From: Lactobacillus huangpiensis | GTDB taxonomy: Bacteria; Bacillota; Bacilli; Lactobacillales; Lactobacillaceae | Reading direction: 5' to 3' | Assembly (NCBI RefSeq): GCF_019972815.1 | Contig: NZ_BPPA01000002.1 | Coordinates: 186,001-250,000, forward strand | Length of the DNA: 64,000 nt | Part shown: one piece after another, positions 8,206 through 16,530 of the stretch | Numbering within the stretch: the stretch's first letter is position 1 | How the letters are laid out: each line of letters starts with the position of its first letter | Program-made: the position numbers and the translations under genes | The notes under the pieces: model-generated | What the model saw: only the letters and a program-made list of their open reading frames with translations | What the model was told of the DNA's origin: nothing | Database searches by the model: none

Positions 8206-8790
8206 TTACAAACTATCTTGAATATTGTCGGCTAGATAATTGTATAACATGCCCGCCTTTAGATCCTTAGTGTCAATTCCCAGCGCTTCTGCAATTGCAT
8301 ATGCAAATGCCCAAGCAGTTGCCGGACCGCGACTAGTAATGACTTTATGTTCATCATCAGTTACAGTGATATTTTCCTTGAAGTGACCACTTGGTGCATC
8401 TTTTTCGGTTTGTTTTTCAAACCCGGGATAACATGTATAATCAGCGTCAGCTATAACGCCATAACGGGCGAGAGCAATAGGGGCAGCACACATTGCGGCA
8501 TCCCACTTGCCAGCGTTATGCCGTTTTATCATTAGATCTGCCAGTTTTTCATTATCACGTAAATTTTCTGCTCCCGTTGTACCACCTGGAAGAGCTACTA
8601 CGTCATAATCCAATAGACTATCAGCAACAGTTTTATCACAAGTAAGTTTGATATTGTGTGCACCATTTACCGTTGTACTAGTAAGCCCAATCATATCAGC
8701 TTGAATACCTAAGCGCCGTAATACATCAATAACGCATAAACCTTCAACTTCTTCACAACCATCGGCAAAAATCACAGCTACTTTTTTCAT
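8206..8790 (-). CDS. DJ-1/PfpI family protein
   Basis: A 194-residue cytosolic protein of the DJ-1/ThiJ/YajL group. It starts KKVAVIFADGCEEVEGLCVID, with the conserved Glu in GCEE. WDAAMCAAPIALARYGV is the nucleophile elbow with the reactive Cys, and VALPGGTTGAENLRD is the upstream glycine loop. Family members include proteins credited with glyoxalase or protein-deglycase activity and stress chaperones, so the exact reaction is uncertain. It lies 36 nt downstream of the HAD-like gene in the same direction and probably shares its transcript. Confidence 0.88.
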   Translation of the reverse strand: MKKVAVIFADGCEEVEGLCVIDVLRRLGIQADMIGLTSTTVNGAHNIKLTCDKTVADSLLDYDVVALPGGTTGAENLRDNEKLADLMIKRHNAGKWDAAMCAAPIALARYGVIADADYTCYPGFEKQTEKDAPSGHFKENITVTDDEHKVITSRGPATAWAFAYAIAEALGIDTKDLKAGMLYNYLADNIQDSL

Positions 8791-8826
8791 TTGTTTTACC
8801 TCACAATTCTTTTACTTTATTATAAA

Positions 8827-9501
8827 CTAGCTTAATTCTAGGTAAAATAATAAATCAGTTAATTTATTTAAATGTAAAGTTGGACGTGGACTAATTGGCA
8901 TTTTTGCTTTCTTGGGCGCTAGCCAAAGAGAATCCAGGTTAGCATTTTCGGCACCCTGAATTTCATCGACTAAGTTTGTCCCAATTACAAGACAAGTGGC
9001 TGGCGTCAGATTCTGCTGCTGCAATATTGTTGTCAAAACCTTCTTATTTGGAAACTTACATGCAAAATCGTCTTTAAAATAAACTGCGGAAAAATAATTT
9101 ATTAGTTCTGTATTTTGCATGCGGGATGAAGCCACATCTTTTTTCTCTTTTGTCAGCAAAACCAAGTTAACTTTGTTTTTCACCTCATCTAAAAAGGGCA
9201 CTACATCTTTATTTAACTGATCTTGTTTTTGCAACTGGTTATAAAAAGTGCCTTTCGCAGAAATCCAGTCATTTATAAAGAATTCCTGCAAAGTTAATTT
9301 AATGCGCTCATCAAATCCTAGTAATTTAATCTTTTCTTGTAATGAATTATATTGTATGCGCTCAGCTGGACCATATTCTCTGCCAGTTAATTTCAAAGTT
9401 TGCCTAAGTGCATTTTGTTCTGCAACTTTTTCGTTTAATAAGCTTCCTTCAAGAATAAAAATTAAAGTTTCATATTTTGCCAAGTGTACTTTTCCTTTCA
9501 T
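8827..9501 (-). CDS. HAD-fold protein lacking the catalytic aspartates
   Basis: A 224-residue protein with the layout of the YjjG-type HAD hydrolases: motif I region ETLIFILEGSLL, motif II LVLLTKEKKD, a Lys in CKFPNKKV, and motif IV LVIGTNLVDEIQGAENANL. The normal motif I, FDLDGTL, has become FILEGSL, so both the nucleophile and the general acid Asp are gone; motif IV GD is GT. It is therefore probably not a phosphatase, possibly a regulatory or binding protein. The ATG at 9501 has AGAGGG upstream. A TTG at 9483 with AAAGGAAAA is an alternative start and would give the usual short family N-terminus. Confidence 0.72.
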   Translation of the reverse strand: MKGKVHLAKYETLIFILEGSLLNEKVAEQNALRQTLKLTGREYGPAERIQYNSLQEKIKLLGFDERIKLTLQEFFINDWISAKGTFYNQLQKQDQLNKDVVPFLDEVKNKVNLVLLTKEKKDVASSRMQNTELINYFSAVYFKDDFACKFPNKKVLTTILQQQNLTPATCLVIGTNLVDEIQGAENANLDSLWLAPKKAKMPISPRPTLHLNKLTDLLFYLELS

Positions 9502-9663
9502 TAACTAACCCTCTGCATTATAACGATTAGCTAACCCAAATTAAAGACAAATATTCATGAACACGTTTTTACTCATAATTTTCTGAGTTCTCACAAAGCC
9601 ACCTATGTTGTTTTATTATTTTTACTATAGTTCAAGAAATTGTAATTAATATGTTAAAAATTA

Positions 9664-9717
9664 TTGTGTTTTACGAAAATTGTGATACTATTTAGACAAA
9701 TATCTAATTAGATATTT
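9664..9717 (+). promoter_or_regulatory. Promoter and ArsR-type operator of the sdpR/sdpI-like pair
   Basis: A weak promoter TTGTGT-16-TACTAT (9664-9691) is followed directly by AAATATCTAATTAGATATTT (9698-9717), a perfect 20-nt palindrome. An extra half-site ATCTAAAT follows at 9718-9725. Position just downstream of the -10 and the symmetry fit the binding site of a dimeric ArsR-family autorepressor. Confidence 0.75.
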
Positions 9718-9745
9718 ATCTAAATAGAAAGGAAAAGAAACTAAT

Positions 9746-10024
9746 GTGAGTTTTGAGTCTAGTTTTAAGGCCTTGTCAGATCCAGTGCGCCGCAAAATAT
9801 TGCAGCTTTTAAAAAATGGACCGATGTCGGCAGGGGATATTGCTAATCATTTTAATATGACTAAAGCTACTATTTCATACCATCTTAATATGCTGAAAAA
9901 GGCTGATTTAATTGAAGAGGAACACGAAAAAAACTTTATTTATTATTCGCTAAATACTTCTATTATAGAAGAAATTATGGGTTGGCTTGTTGATCTGAAA
10001 GGAGATCATGATGAAAAAGAATAG
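9746..10024 (+). CDS. ArsR/SdpR-family autorepressor
   Basis: This 92-residue winged-helix protein has KALSDPVRRKILQLLKNGPM, then SAGDIANHFNMTKATISYHL with the recognition helix, and a C-terminal wing ending EKNFIYYSL. It has no metal-binding Cys pair (ELCVC motif), as in SdpR. The start is GTG 9746; ATG at 9744 is immediately followed by a stop in its own frame. It overlaps the next gene by 17 nt, the same arrangement as Bacillus sdpR-sdpI, where SdpR represses its own operon until SdpI sequesters it at the membrane. Confidence 0.87.
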   Translation: MSFESSFKALSDPVRRKILQLLKNGPMSAGDIANHFNMTKATISYHLNMLKKADLIEEEHEKNFIYYSLNTSIIEEIMGWLVDLKGDHDEKE

Positions 10025-10646
10025 TATTCGTCAAACAGAATTAATCTCGCTTCTGCTAATCTTATTTCCAATTTTGACCGGAGCATTTTTATATAATCGT
10101 TTGCCGCAAAAAATGGCCACACACTTTGGGATGACTGATATGCCAAATGCTTTTAGCAATAAATTATGGGTCATTATTGGTCTGCCTTTTTTGGGAATTA
10201 TCCTTCAAGTAATGGTATTTTTGATCTTACGCAATCAAAAAGAAACCAAAAATCTTGATTTTAAGATAGTTAATATTACGCTTTGGCTTGTTCCTGTTAT
10301 TACTAATATCGTAAATCTGTCACTTTATGCTTATGCACTGGGTCATAAAGTAAAAGGCTCCTTTGTGCTTAGTGCTTTTTTGGGACTGTTCTTTATTATT
10401 TTTGGTAATTATCTGCCTAAAGTTAGTCCCAATCATGTCGTTGGTATTAAATTACCATGGACTTTGAATAATACGGAAAATTGGCGTAAAACACACAGAT
10501 TTGCCGGATGGATCTTTTTTATCAGCGGCATTGTTCTGTTTCTAACTTCTTATTGGGAAATGTATTGGATGGTTATATCCGTAACTATTATAGTTATTTT
10601 ACTTCCAACTTGTTACTCATATCTGTTGAGTAAGAAAGGATATTAA
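10008..10646 (+). CDS. SdpI/DUF1648 membrane protein
   Basis: A 212-residue protein with about six membrane helices. The N-terminal DUF1648 region contains YNRLPQKMATHFGMTDMPNA. The SdpI-like C-terminal half contains GNYLPKVSPNHVVGIKLPWT and ENWRKTHRFAGWIFF, both characteristic of the SdpI/YfhL immunity family. In Bacillus SdpI gives immunity to the SdpC toxin and acts as signal transducer for SdpR. No SdpABC-like toxin genes are present here. The ribosome site AAAGGAGATC precedes tandem ATGs at 10008 and 10011; either could be used. Confidence 0.87.
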   Translation: MMKKNSIRQTELISLLLILFPILTGAFLYNRLPQKMATHFGMTDMPNAFSNKLWVIIGLPFLGIILQVMVFLILRNQKETKNLDFKIVNITLWLVPVITNIVNLSLYAYALGHKVKGSFVLSAFLGLFFIIFGNYLPKVSPNHVVGIKLPWTLNNTENWRKTHRFAGWIFFISGIVLFLTSYWEMYWMVISVTIIVILLPTCYSYLLSKKGY

Positions 10647-10697
10647 GTAACTTAAGAAACTGAGAGATGAATTTAAAACAAAATATTTATTTTAGAG

Positions 10698-10738
10698 AAG
10701 AATTAGCTTTATTATCGACTAAAGTTAATTCTTTTTTT
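10698..10738 (+). terminator. Intrinsic terminator of the sdpRI-like operon
   Basis: AAGAATTAGCTTTA pairs with TAAAGTTAATTCTT with one mismatch and runs into seven T residues, 50 nt after the operon. Confidence 0.85.
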
Positions 10739-10899
10739 GTGCAAAAACTATAATGTTTCAGTAATTATTATTTAGAGACTAATTTGTTAAATCAAACTTC
10801 ATTATTAAATAGACAATTGGTCAGAATTAAAATACCTGCTTAAATTATTTTTCAAGAGCATTATAATAGAAATTAACTTTTAAAAGGGAGTTAATTTGA

Positions 10900-11661
10900 A
10901 TGGCATCTATTTTTTCACTGATTTTTATATTAATAGGGGGCATAGCCAGCGGTTTGTTGTCGTCAGTGGCTTCAATGGCTTCTCTTGCTTCATATCCGGT
11001 ATTACTAGCAGTTGGTATTCCACCGGTTTATGCCAATGTCACAAATGATGCCGCCTTGATTTGGACTAGTATTGGTTCGACTATTTCTTCAACAAAGGAG
11101 CTTAAGGGTCATTGGCACCAAGTGGCCTTTTACTCTATATTTATTATTGTAGGTTCTTTAATTGGATGTCGTTTATTGTTAGCTTTTCCATCTAGTGTTT
11201 TTGAAAAAGTGGTACCAATTTTTATTGCTGGCTCTGGTGTTATGGTAATTGTTTCAGGTAAGCATCATAGTTTAGAACCGCATAAAAGACCACTTTGGCA
11301 GGAAATTTTTTATATTGCTGCATTATTAGTGATGGGTGTTTACACCGGTTATTTTGGAGCCGCCGGTGGTGTAATTGTGCTAGTTTTATTAACTTATATT
11401 ACTGATGAAAAGTTTATAGTTGTCAATGCAATTAAAAACGTCATCTGTGGACTGGCGAATCTTGTTGCTCTAATAGTTTTTATTTTTACTTCTCGAATAT
11501 ACTGGATGCAGGCAATTCCTCTTGCTATTGGGATGTTTATTGGCGGTTATTTAGGAATGGATATTTTGCGTAAAGTTCCTGCTAAATATGTGCGTATCTT
11601 TATTGCAGCACTAGCATTTATTCAGGCTGGGTATTTCTTTTATAAGGCATATATGTTATAG
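10900..11661 (+). CDS. TauE/SafE (TSUP) family membrane permease
   Basis: A 253-residue protein with about eight membrane helices. The duplicated family motif is visible: GGIASGLLSSVASMASLASYP near residues 13-33 and GVYTGYFGAAGGVIVLVLL near 146-164, the glycine-rich re-entrant repeats of TSUP transporters. Members export or import small sulfur or organic anions such as sulfite or sulfoacetate; the substrate cannot be told here. The ribosome site AAAAGGGAG sits before ATG. The next gene follows after 33 nt, so co-transcription is possible. Confidence 0.85.
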   Translation: MASIFSLIFILIGGIASGLLSSVASMASLASYPVLLAVGIPPVYANVTNDAALIWTSIGSTISSTKELKGHWHQVAFYSIFIIVGSLIGCRLLLAFPSSVFEKVVPIFIAGSGVMVIVSGKHHSLEPHKRPLWQEIFYIAALLVMGVYTGYFGAAGGVIVLVLLTYITDEKFIVVNAIKNVICGLANLVALIVFIFTSRIYWMQAIPLAIGMFIGGYLGMDILRKVPAKYVRIFIAALAFIQAGYFFYKAYML

Positions 11662-11694
11662 TTTAAAGCACGTTAAATGAAAGGAGAATGCAAA

Positions 11695-12375
11695 TTGGCA
11701 ACAGAAATTTATATTGTCCGTCATGGCGAAACAATGTTTAACCAGTTAAACAAAGTTCAGGGATGGTGTGATTCTCCGCTGACAGTCAAGGGCATTAATG
11801 ACCTAAAGGTAACTGCAAATGCCTTGAGCCAAGTTCATTTTGACAACATGTATTCTTCTGATTTGAAGCGCGCGATTGATACGGTTCACTTAATGAAGGA
11901 CGCTAACCAGGTTTCAGAAATTGGAAAGATTAAAAAATTGCCTGAGTTTCGGGAAGTGTTTTTTGGTTCTTTCGAAGGTGATGATATAGAGGAAACCTGG
12001 AATGAAGTTGCACTGGCAGCAGGAGTTGGTCCGCAAACAGATGTAACCAAAATTATCAATCAGGTTGGAATTTATGAATTTCGTGAGGCTACAAAAAAGG
12101 CCGATCCGCGACATTTGGCAGAGAATAAGAAAGAGCTGGATGAACGGATGGTAAGGGCGATTGACGTTCTCCATGAGCTGACTAAAAATGAAAAAAGAGT
12201 TTTAATAGTTTCTCATGGCGATTTTATCAAAACCTTAGCCATTAAGTATTGGAACCAGAGTGATGGTCTCCATGATATTATTTTTCCTAATAACGGTAGT
12301 GTCACTCGGGGAATTCTTCGTGATAACGGTAACTTTGAAATTGTAGATTATAATGTAAATGCTGAAGATATGTAA
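11695..12375 (+). CDS. Histidine phosphatase family protein (phosphoglycerate-mutase-like)
   Basis: This cytosolic histidine phosphatase has the catalytic RHGE in IYIVRHGETMFN and the second His in VLIVSHGDFIKTLA. QGWCDSPLTVKG and SSDLKRAIDT are the other conserved blocks, and the middle insert is long. It is of the broad-specificity GpmB/PhoE type rather than a glycolytic mutase, as it lacks the GpmA LNERHYG block. I start at TTG 11695 because AAAGGAGAATG lies just upstream. An ATG at 11677 adds six residues but has no ribosome site. Confidence 0.87.
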   Translation: MATEIYIVRHGETMFNQLNKVQGWCDSPLTVKGINDLKVTANALSQVHFDNMYSSDLKRAIDTVHLMKDANQVSEIGKIKKLPEFREVFFGSFEGDDIEETWNEVALAAGVGPQTDVTKIINQVGIYEFREATKKADPRHLAENKKELDERMVRAIDVLHELTKNEKRVLIVSHGDFIKTLAIKYWNQSDGLHDIIFPNNGSVTRGILRDNGNFEIVDYNVNAEDM

Positions 12376-12403
12376 AGTCCTGCTTAAAAGTAGGGCTTTT
12401 TTT
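12374..12403 (+). terminator. Intrinsic terminator of the histidine phosphatase gene
   Basis: AAGTCCTGC pairs with GTAGGGCTT around TTAAAA and is followed by seven T residues. It begins on the stop codon itself, leaving little room before the next ribosome site. Confidence 0.87.
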
Positions 12404-12429
12404 ATCTTTATTGCTTGAAAGGAAAAAAT

Positions 12430-13317
12430 ATGAAAGATCATACTACAAAAAAATTTGCCTATGTAACTGCACTTAATGTTGTTATTACAGTTGCAGAATT
12501 TATTGGTGGTTTCGTATCAGGTTCTTTATCTTTATTATCTGATGCGGTACACAATCTTAGCGATGTCGGTGCAATAATTATTTCGTTTGTGGCACATATC
12601 ATTAGCAATAGACGCAGTAATAAGCGAAAAACTTTTGGCTATGACAGGGCTGAAACTTTGGCTGCCTTTACCAACGGTATTATTCTAATTTTAATTAGTA
12701 TTGTTTTATTTGTGGAAGCTATTGAAAGATTTTGGAAACCAACAAAAATCAGTGGCGGCATAATGCTAATTGTTGCAATTATTGGTTTGATTTCAAATGT
12801 AGTTTCAATGTTGGTAATGCATCAAGGTGGACAGCAAAATCTAAATGTGCGATCCACTTTTATGCATATGCTAAGTGATGCTCTTTCCAGCGTAGCAGTT
12901 GTAATTGGTGCAATTTTTATTTATTATTGGAACATTAGCTGGATTGATCCGGTGATGACTTTATTAGTGTCGGTCTTCGTTTTTCACGAAGCTTGTGAAA
13001 TAACAGAAAAGGCAGCAAATGTGCTAATGGAATCTAATCCTGACATCGATCTGGATGAAGTTAATAAGATAGTTTTATCTTTTCCTGAAATAAAAAATAT
13101 TCATCATGTACATGTGTGGCGTTATAGCGATCGTTATGTCATGCTTGATGCACACGTCAATGTTGATGCTGATTTAACAGCTGGTAAATTTGAATTTTTA
13201 ACGCAACAAATTAGTGCAAAATTACAAAAATTAGGAATTAACCATATTAATTTTCAAGCAGAATGTGAACGAGGAAAAAATGATAAAATGATTGTAAATG
13301 ATCGTAATCAAGAGTAA
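12430..13317 (+). CDS. Cation diffusion facilitator (CDF) family metal exporter
   Basis: This is a 295-residue, six-helix exporter, probably of Zn2+ or a related divalent metal, driven by proton exchange. The metal site residues are visible in TM2 (LLSDAVHNLSDVG) and TM5 (FMHMLSDALSSVAVV), a D/H-H-D set typical of zinc-type CDFs such as CzcD. The C-terminal cytosolic domain (IKNIHHVHVWRYSDRYVML) has the usual HHVHVW fold signature. Start ATG 12430 follows AAAGGA; the in-frame TTG at 12415 lacks a site. The small downstream gene follows after 17 nt. Confidence 0.9.
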   Translation: MKDHTTKKFAYVTALNVVITVAEFIGGFVSGSLSLLSDAVHNLSDVGAIIISFVAHIISNRRSNKRKTFGYDRAETLAAFTNGIILILISIVLFVEAIERFWKPTKISGGIMLIVAIIGLISNVVSMLVMHQGGQQNLNVRSTFMHMLSDALSSVAVVIGAIFIYYWNISWIDPVMTLLVSVFVFHEACEITEKAANVLMESNPDIDLDEVNKIVLSFPEIKNIHHVHVWRYSDRYVMLDAHVNVDADLTAGKFEFLTQQISAKLQKLGINHINFQAECERGKNDKMIVNDRNQE

Positions 13318-13334
13318 TCAGGAGAAAATTAAGG

Positions 13335-13511
13335 TTGAAAGTTAGTATTTTTACTGCCGTTATTGTTTTAATAGTAGGCTTATATGATATTGCTTATGCT
13401 TATAATAGACGCTATCGTAATCATAATCACGGAGTAACTCCTTTTATGATATTGGGAATCATTTTTACAATTAGCGGCTTAGCTTTAATAATTATGCATT
13501 GGGTGAGATAA
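13335..13511 (+). CDS. Small membrane protein of 58 residues, unknown function
   Basis: TTG at 13335, preceded by CAGGAGA 9 nt upstream and AAGG directly before, opens a 58-residue frame. It reads MKVSIFTAVIVLIVGLYDIA, then YAYNRRYRNHNHGVTPFMIL, then GIIFTISGLALIIMHWVR: two hydrophobic helices joined by a basic, His-rich loop. The next gene starts 2 nt after the stop and the CDF gene ends 17 nt before, so it is probably translated as part of this unit. Function unknown. Confidence 0.7.
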   Translation: MKVSIFTAVIVLIVGLYDIAYAYNRRYRNHNHGVTPFMILGIIFTISGLALIIMHWVR

Positions 13512-13512
13512 A

Positions 13513-14193
13513 ATGGTCAAATTAGTGCTTTTAAGACACGGTGAAAGTACCGCTAATAAAGCCAATGTCTACACGGGTTGGAATGATGTTGCCCTAACTG
13601 ATAAGGGTCGAAAGCAGGCTGAAAAAGCTGGCAATTTGATTAAGAGTATTACCGATTTTCACCCTACTCATATTCACACATCGGTATTAATGAGGGCAAT
13701 TATTACAGCTAATATAGTTGCAGATATTTGTAATTTTTTATATTTGCCCATTACTAAAACTTGGCGTTTGAATGAAAGGCACTATGGCAATTTACGGGGC
13801 ATGAATAAAGACGAATCGCGTAAAATTTTTGGTAAAGAACAAGTGCTGGAGTGGCGGCGTGGATTCTATGCGATTCCACCTGAAGGTAAAAAAGTAACAT
13901 CCAGACGTTATGCTAATTTTGATCCACACTTTTTGCCGCGAAGTGAAAGTCTTTACCAAACACAAAAGCGAGTTATGCCTTATTACTATGACAATGTAGC
14001 TAGCAGATTAAAAAAAGGGGAAGATCAATTAATCGTTGCTCATGGTTCCAGTTTACGAGCATTAATTAAAGAATTAGAAAGTATTGATGATCAAGAAATT
14101 ATTAATCTTGAAGTTCCAAATGCACAGCCAATAGTTTATATATTTGATCAGCAAATGAATATTGTTGACAAAAAGATTTTACGTTGCTTTTAG
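13513..14193 (+). CDS. 2,3-bisphosphoglycerate-dependent phosphoglycerate mutase-type protein (GpmA-like)
   Basis: A 226-residue protein with the dPGM signatures. LLRHGESTANK holds the phospho-acceptor His9, TGWNDVALTDKG and TSVLMRAIITAN are substrate loops, RLNERHYGNLRGMNK has the catalytic Glu, and AHGSSLRALIKEL the second His. It would interconvert 3- and 2-phosphoglycerate in glycolysis. The sequence is more divergent than a main glycolytic GpmA (AHGSS for AHGNS, ESLYQT for ESLKDT), so it may be a second paralogue. The start codon is 2 nt after the small membrane protein gene, suggesting translational coupling. Confidence 0.85.
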   Translation: MVKLVLLRHGESTANKANVYTGWNDVALTDKGRKQAEKAGNLIKSITDFHPTHIHTSVLMRAIITANIVADICNFLYLPITKTWRLNERHYGNLRGMNKDESRKIFGKEQVLEWRRGFYAIPPEGKKVTSRRYANFDPHFLPRSESLYQTQKRVMPYYYDNVASRLKKGEDQLIVAHGSSLRALIKELESIDDQEIINLEVPNAQPIVYIFDQQMNIVDKKILRCF

Positions 14194-14277
14194 TTCTTAG
14201 TAAGGTTTTCTACAAATGTATGTTAAAATCTATTACGATATCATTTAAAATTTACATTCTTAGTTTGGAGTAGAGGC

Positions 14278-15213
14278 ATGCGTAAAATATTTTTATTACG
14301 AGGCGCACCCGGCTCCGGTAAATCTTCATTTATTTCTCGTCATCACTTACAGCCATATGCAATTAGTCGTGATCAAATTAGATTGTTGCTGGCGAATTTA
14401 ACCTATTATTATGAAGAAGATACCGATTGCTTACATCAAGTAATTCCGCGTTATGCAAATGAGCAAACGGAAAAAGTGGTGGATTACCTCGTTGAAGAAA
14501 AAATGAAACGTGGCGAAACGGTTATTGTAGATAGTACGCATATCTTTGCGGAGAATATTGAGCATTATCAACCATGGGTCGAACGTTATCGCTATGAATT
14601 GTTTGTTGTCGATTTAATGTACCATAAGAGTTTGCGTAGTTTATTAAATCGCAATGAAGTTCGCAGACAATATGATTGGGTAAAGCCTAATGTAATTAGG
14701 GAAATGTTTTTATCTTATCAAGATAATCTGGATGTGCCGGAATGGGCTCACGTTATTAATCCCAATCAATTAGGAAGAGCACTTTCACAAAAAGAAAGCA
14801 ATTTGGATCATTTTGCTCATGTGATTGCAATTCCTGACCATGTGACTGAAGAAAATTTTCCTCATGTACATATTTCGAATTTCTATTTTTCATTTAATGA
14901 TTTATTTACTGAAAAGTATGGCACCTACCGCAATGTAGTTACAATTGGGAAAACCAAAGAAGAGGTTGTTAACGACTTTCGGTTGCCATTTTTTGTTTTT
15001 AAATTTCATCACAAACATTTTTTAATTTCGGCTTTTCCGATTCGAAATGAAATGCTTGATCCGATTAAAAAAGTTAAAAGTGTGTGGTCATATTCTACGG
15101 GACTGGCTAATCCGGCTGATTTTTTAGAGCCATTTCCGCAAAGTCACCCGGAACACGTACATCAATTTAATTTATGCAAGTTGCATCCAGATAGACTATT
15201 ACATATTTGGTAA
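14278..15213 (+). CDS. Polynucleotide-kinase-like P-loop protein with an unassigned C-terminal domain
   Basis: A 311-residue cytosolic protein. The N-terminal half is an AAA_33/zeta-PNK-type kinase: Walker A LRGAPGSGKSSF (residues 7-18), the AISRDQIRLLLANL block shared with T4 polynucleotide kinase, GETVIVDSTHIF (Walker B and base) and a lid with RNEVRRQYDWVKP. The second half, from about residue 180, is rich in Phe and His (FFVFKFHHKHFLISAFPIRN) and matches nothing I know. It could phosphorylate RNA ends or a small metabolite; the fused domain probably sets the substrate. A TTTGGAGTAGAGG ribosome site precedes ATG. Monocistronic, with its own terminator. Confidence 0.75.
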   Translation: MRKIFLLRGAPGSGKSSFISRHHLQPYAISRDQIRLLLANLTYYYEEDTDCLHQVIPRYANEQTEKVVDYLVEEKMKRGETVIVDSTHIFAENIEHYQPWVERYRYELFVVDLMYHKSLRSLLNRNEVRRQYDWVKPNVIREMFLSYQDNLDVPEWAHVINPNQLGRALSQKESNLDHFAHVIAIPDHVTEENFPHVHISNFYFSFNDLFTEKYGTYRNVVTIGKTKEEVVNDFRLPFFVFKFHHKHFLISAFPIRNEMLDPIKKVKSVWSYSTGLANPADFLEPFPQSHPEHVHQFNLCKLHPDRLLHIW

Positions 15214-15221
15214 TAACTATA

Positions 15222-15252
15222 AAAAGAGTTTCATTCTTATGAAACTCTTTTA
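15222..15252 (+). terminator. Intrinsic terminator of the PNK-like gene
   Basis: AAAGAGTTTCAT pairs perfectly with ATGAAACTCTTT around a TCTT loop, ending in T residues. Confidence 0.92.
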
Positions 15253-15298
15253 GTTTTCTTATGCTTTTTATTGCCATTGCTGATAATAAAAAAAGAAG

Positions 15299-15333
15299 TA
15301 TAATATGATTATTGACTTTTGATAGCGCTTTTA
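15299..15333 (+). promoter_or_regulatory. galKT promoter with a CcpA cre site
   Basis: A consensus -10 TATAAT lies at 15299-15304 with a weak TTGCTG -35 at 15277-15282. Just downstream, TGATAGCGCTTTTA (15320-15333) matches the cre consensus at 13 of 14 positions. A cre downstream of the start point is the usual roadblock arrangement, so glucose repression of galactose use is the expected outcome. Confidence 0.72.
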
Positions 15334-15350
15334 AAAAGGAACAGATAAAA

Positions 15351-16517
15351 ATGAAAATCAACGAAATTAGGACAGAATTTGCTAATATTTATCATGAAAA
15401 TCCAACTAGGTGTTACTTTTCTCCTGGGAGAATAAATTTAATTGGTGAGCATACTGACTATAATGGTGGCCATGTTTTCCCTTGTGCAATTTCTTTAGGA
15501 ATCTATGGTGCAGCTAGTCCCCGAACTGATGAAAAGTTTTGTTTTTATTCTGCTAATTTTGAAAAAATGGGAGTAGTTGAAATTGATTTACATCAGATAA
15601 AATTTGTAAAGGAAGATTCTTGGACAAACTATGCTAAAGGAATGCTTCACTTTATGCTTGAAAATGGTGCAAGAATTGATCATGGTCTTAACATTTATAT
15701 TAATGGCAATATTCCTGATGGAGCAGGTTTATCCTCTTCTGCTGCATTAGAAATGTTAATTGGCATTTTATTGCAGGATCAATTTCACCTGTCTTTTGCT
15801 AAATTGGAAATTGTTAAAATGGGAGTTAAGACCGAAAATGAATTTATTGGTGTTAACTCGGGCATTATGGATCAATATGCTGTAGCAATGAGTAAAAAGG
15901 ATCATGCCATTTTGCTTGATACTGAAAAGGTGGAGTCTGAGCTGGTACCCCTTGACTTGAAAGATAATGTTATCGTTATTATGAACACTAACAAGAAGCG
16001 AACCTTAGCGGACTCAAAATACAATGAGCGCAGAGCAGAATGTGAAAAGGGATTGCAATTTTTGCAACAAAAGCTTTCAATCCAGTCTTTAGGTGAATTA
16101 AATAATCTGATGTTTGATGAAAACAGCTATTTGTTGCCTAGTGAAAATTTGCTTAAACGCTGTCGACATGCTGTTTGGGAAAATGAGCGCACATTAAATG
16201 CTAAAAAGGCACTCGTAAATGGAAATCTAATCGAATTTGGCCAGTTAATGAATGCCTCACATATTTCTTTAGAATACGATTATGAAGTTACTGGTAAAGA
16301 ACTCGATACTTTAGTTCATACAGCTTGGAAGCAACATGGTGTCTTAGGTGCGAGAATGACTGGTGCCGGTTTTGGCGGTTGCGCCATTGCATTAGTTGCA
16401 AAAAACAAGGTTGCTGCTTTTAAAAAGAATGTTGCAGATACCTATCAAAAACAAATAGGCTATTTGCCCTCGTTTTATATTGCAGAAACAGCTGATGGCA
16501 CAAAAGTACTAAAATGA
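15351..16517 (+). CDS. galK: Galactokinase
   Basis: This 388-residue GHMP kinase phosphorylates galactose to galactose-1-phosphate in the Leloir pathway. [17 protein letters not shown] is the galactokinase signature, [16 protein letters not shown] the ATP-binding GHMP motif, and [16 protein letters not shown] the C-terminal motif 3. [14 protein letters not shown] contains the catalytic Asp. The start is ATG 15351 after AAAAAGGAAC; an upstream in-frame codon would add 13 residues with no support. galT follows 13 nt downstream. No galE, galM or galactose permease is adjacent. Confidence 0.97.
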   Translation: MKINEIRTEFANIYHENPTRCYFSPGRINLIGEHTDYNGGHVFPCAISLGIYGAASPRTDEKFCFYSANFEKMGVVEIDLHQIKFVKEDSWTNYAKGMLHFMLENGARIDHGLNIYINGNIPDGAGLSSSAALEMLIGILLQDQFHLSFAKLEIVKMGVKTENEFIGVNSGIMDQYAVAMSKKDHAILLDTEKVESELVPLDLKDNVIVIMNTNKKRTLADSKYNERRAECEKGLQFLQQKLSIQSLGELNNLMFDENSYLLPSENLLKRCRHAVWENERTLNAKKALVNGNLIEFGQLMNASHISLEYDYEVTGKELDTLVHTAWKQHGVLGARMTGAGFGGCAIALVAKNKVAAFKKNVADTYQKQIGYLPSFYIAETADGTKVLK

Positions 16518-16530
16518 TCGGAAAGTTAAG

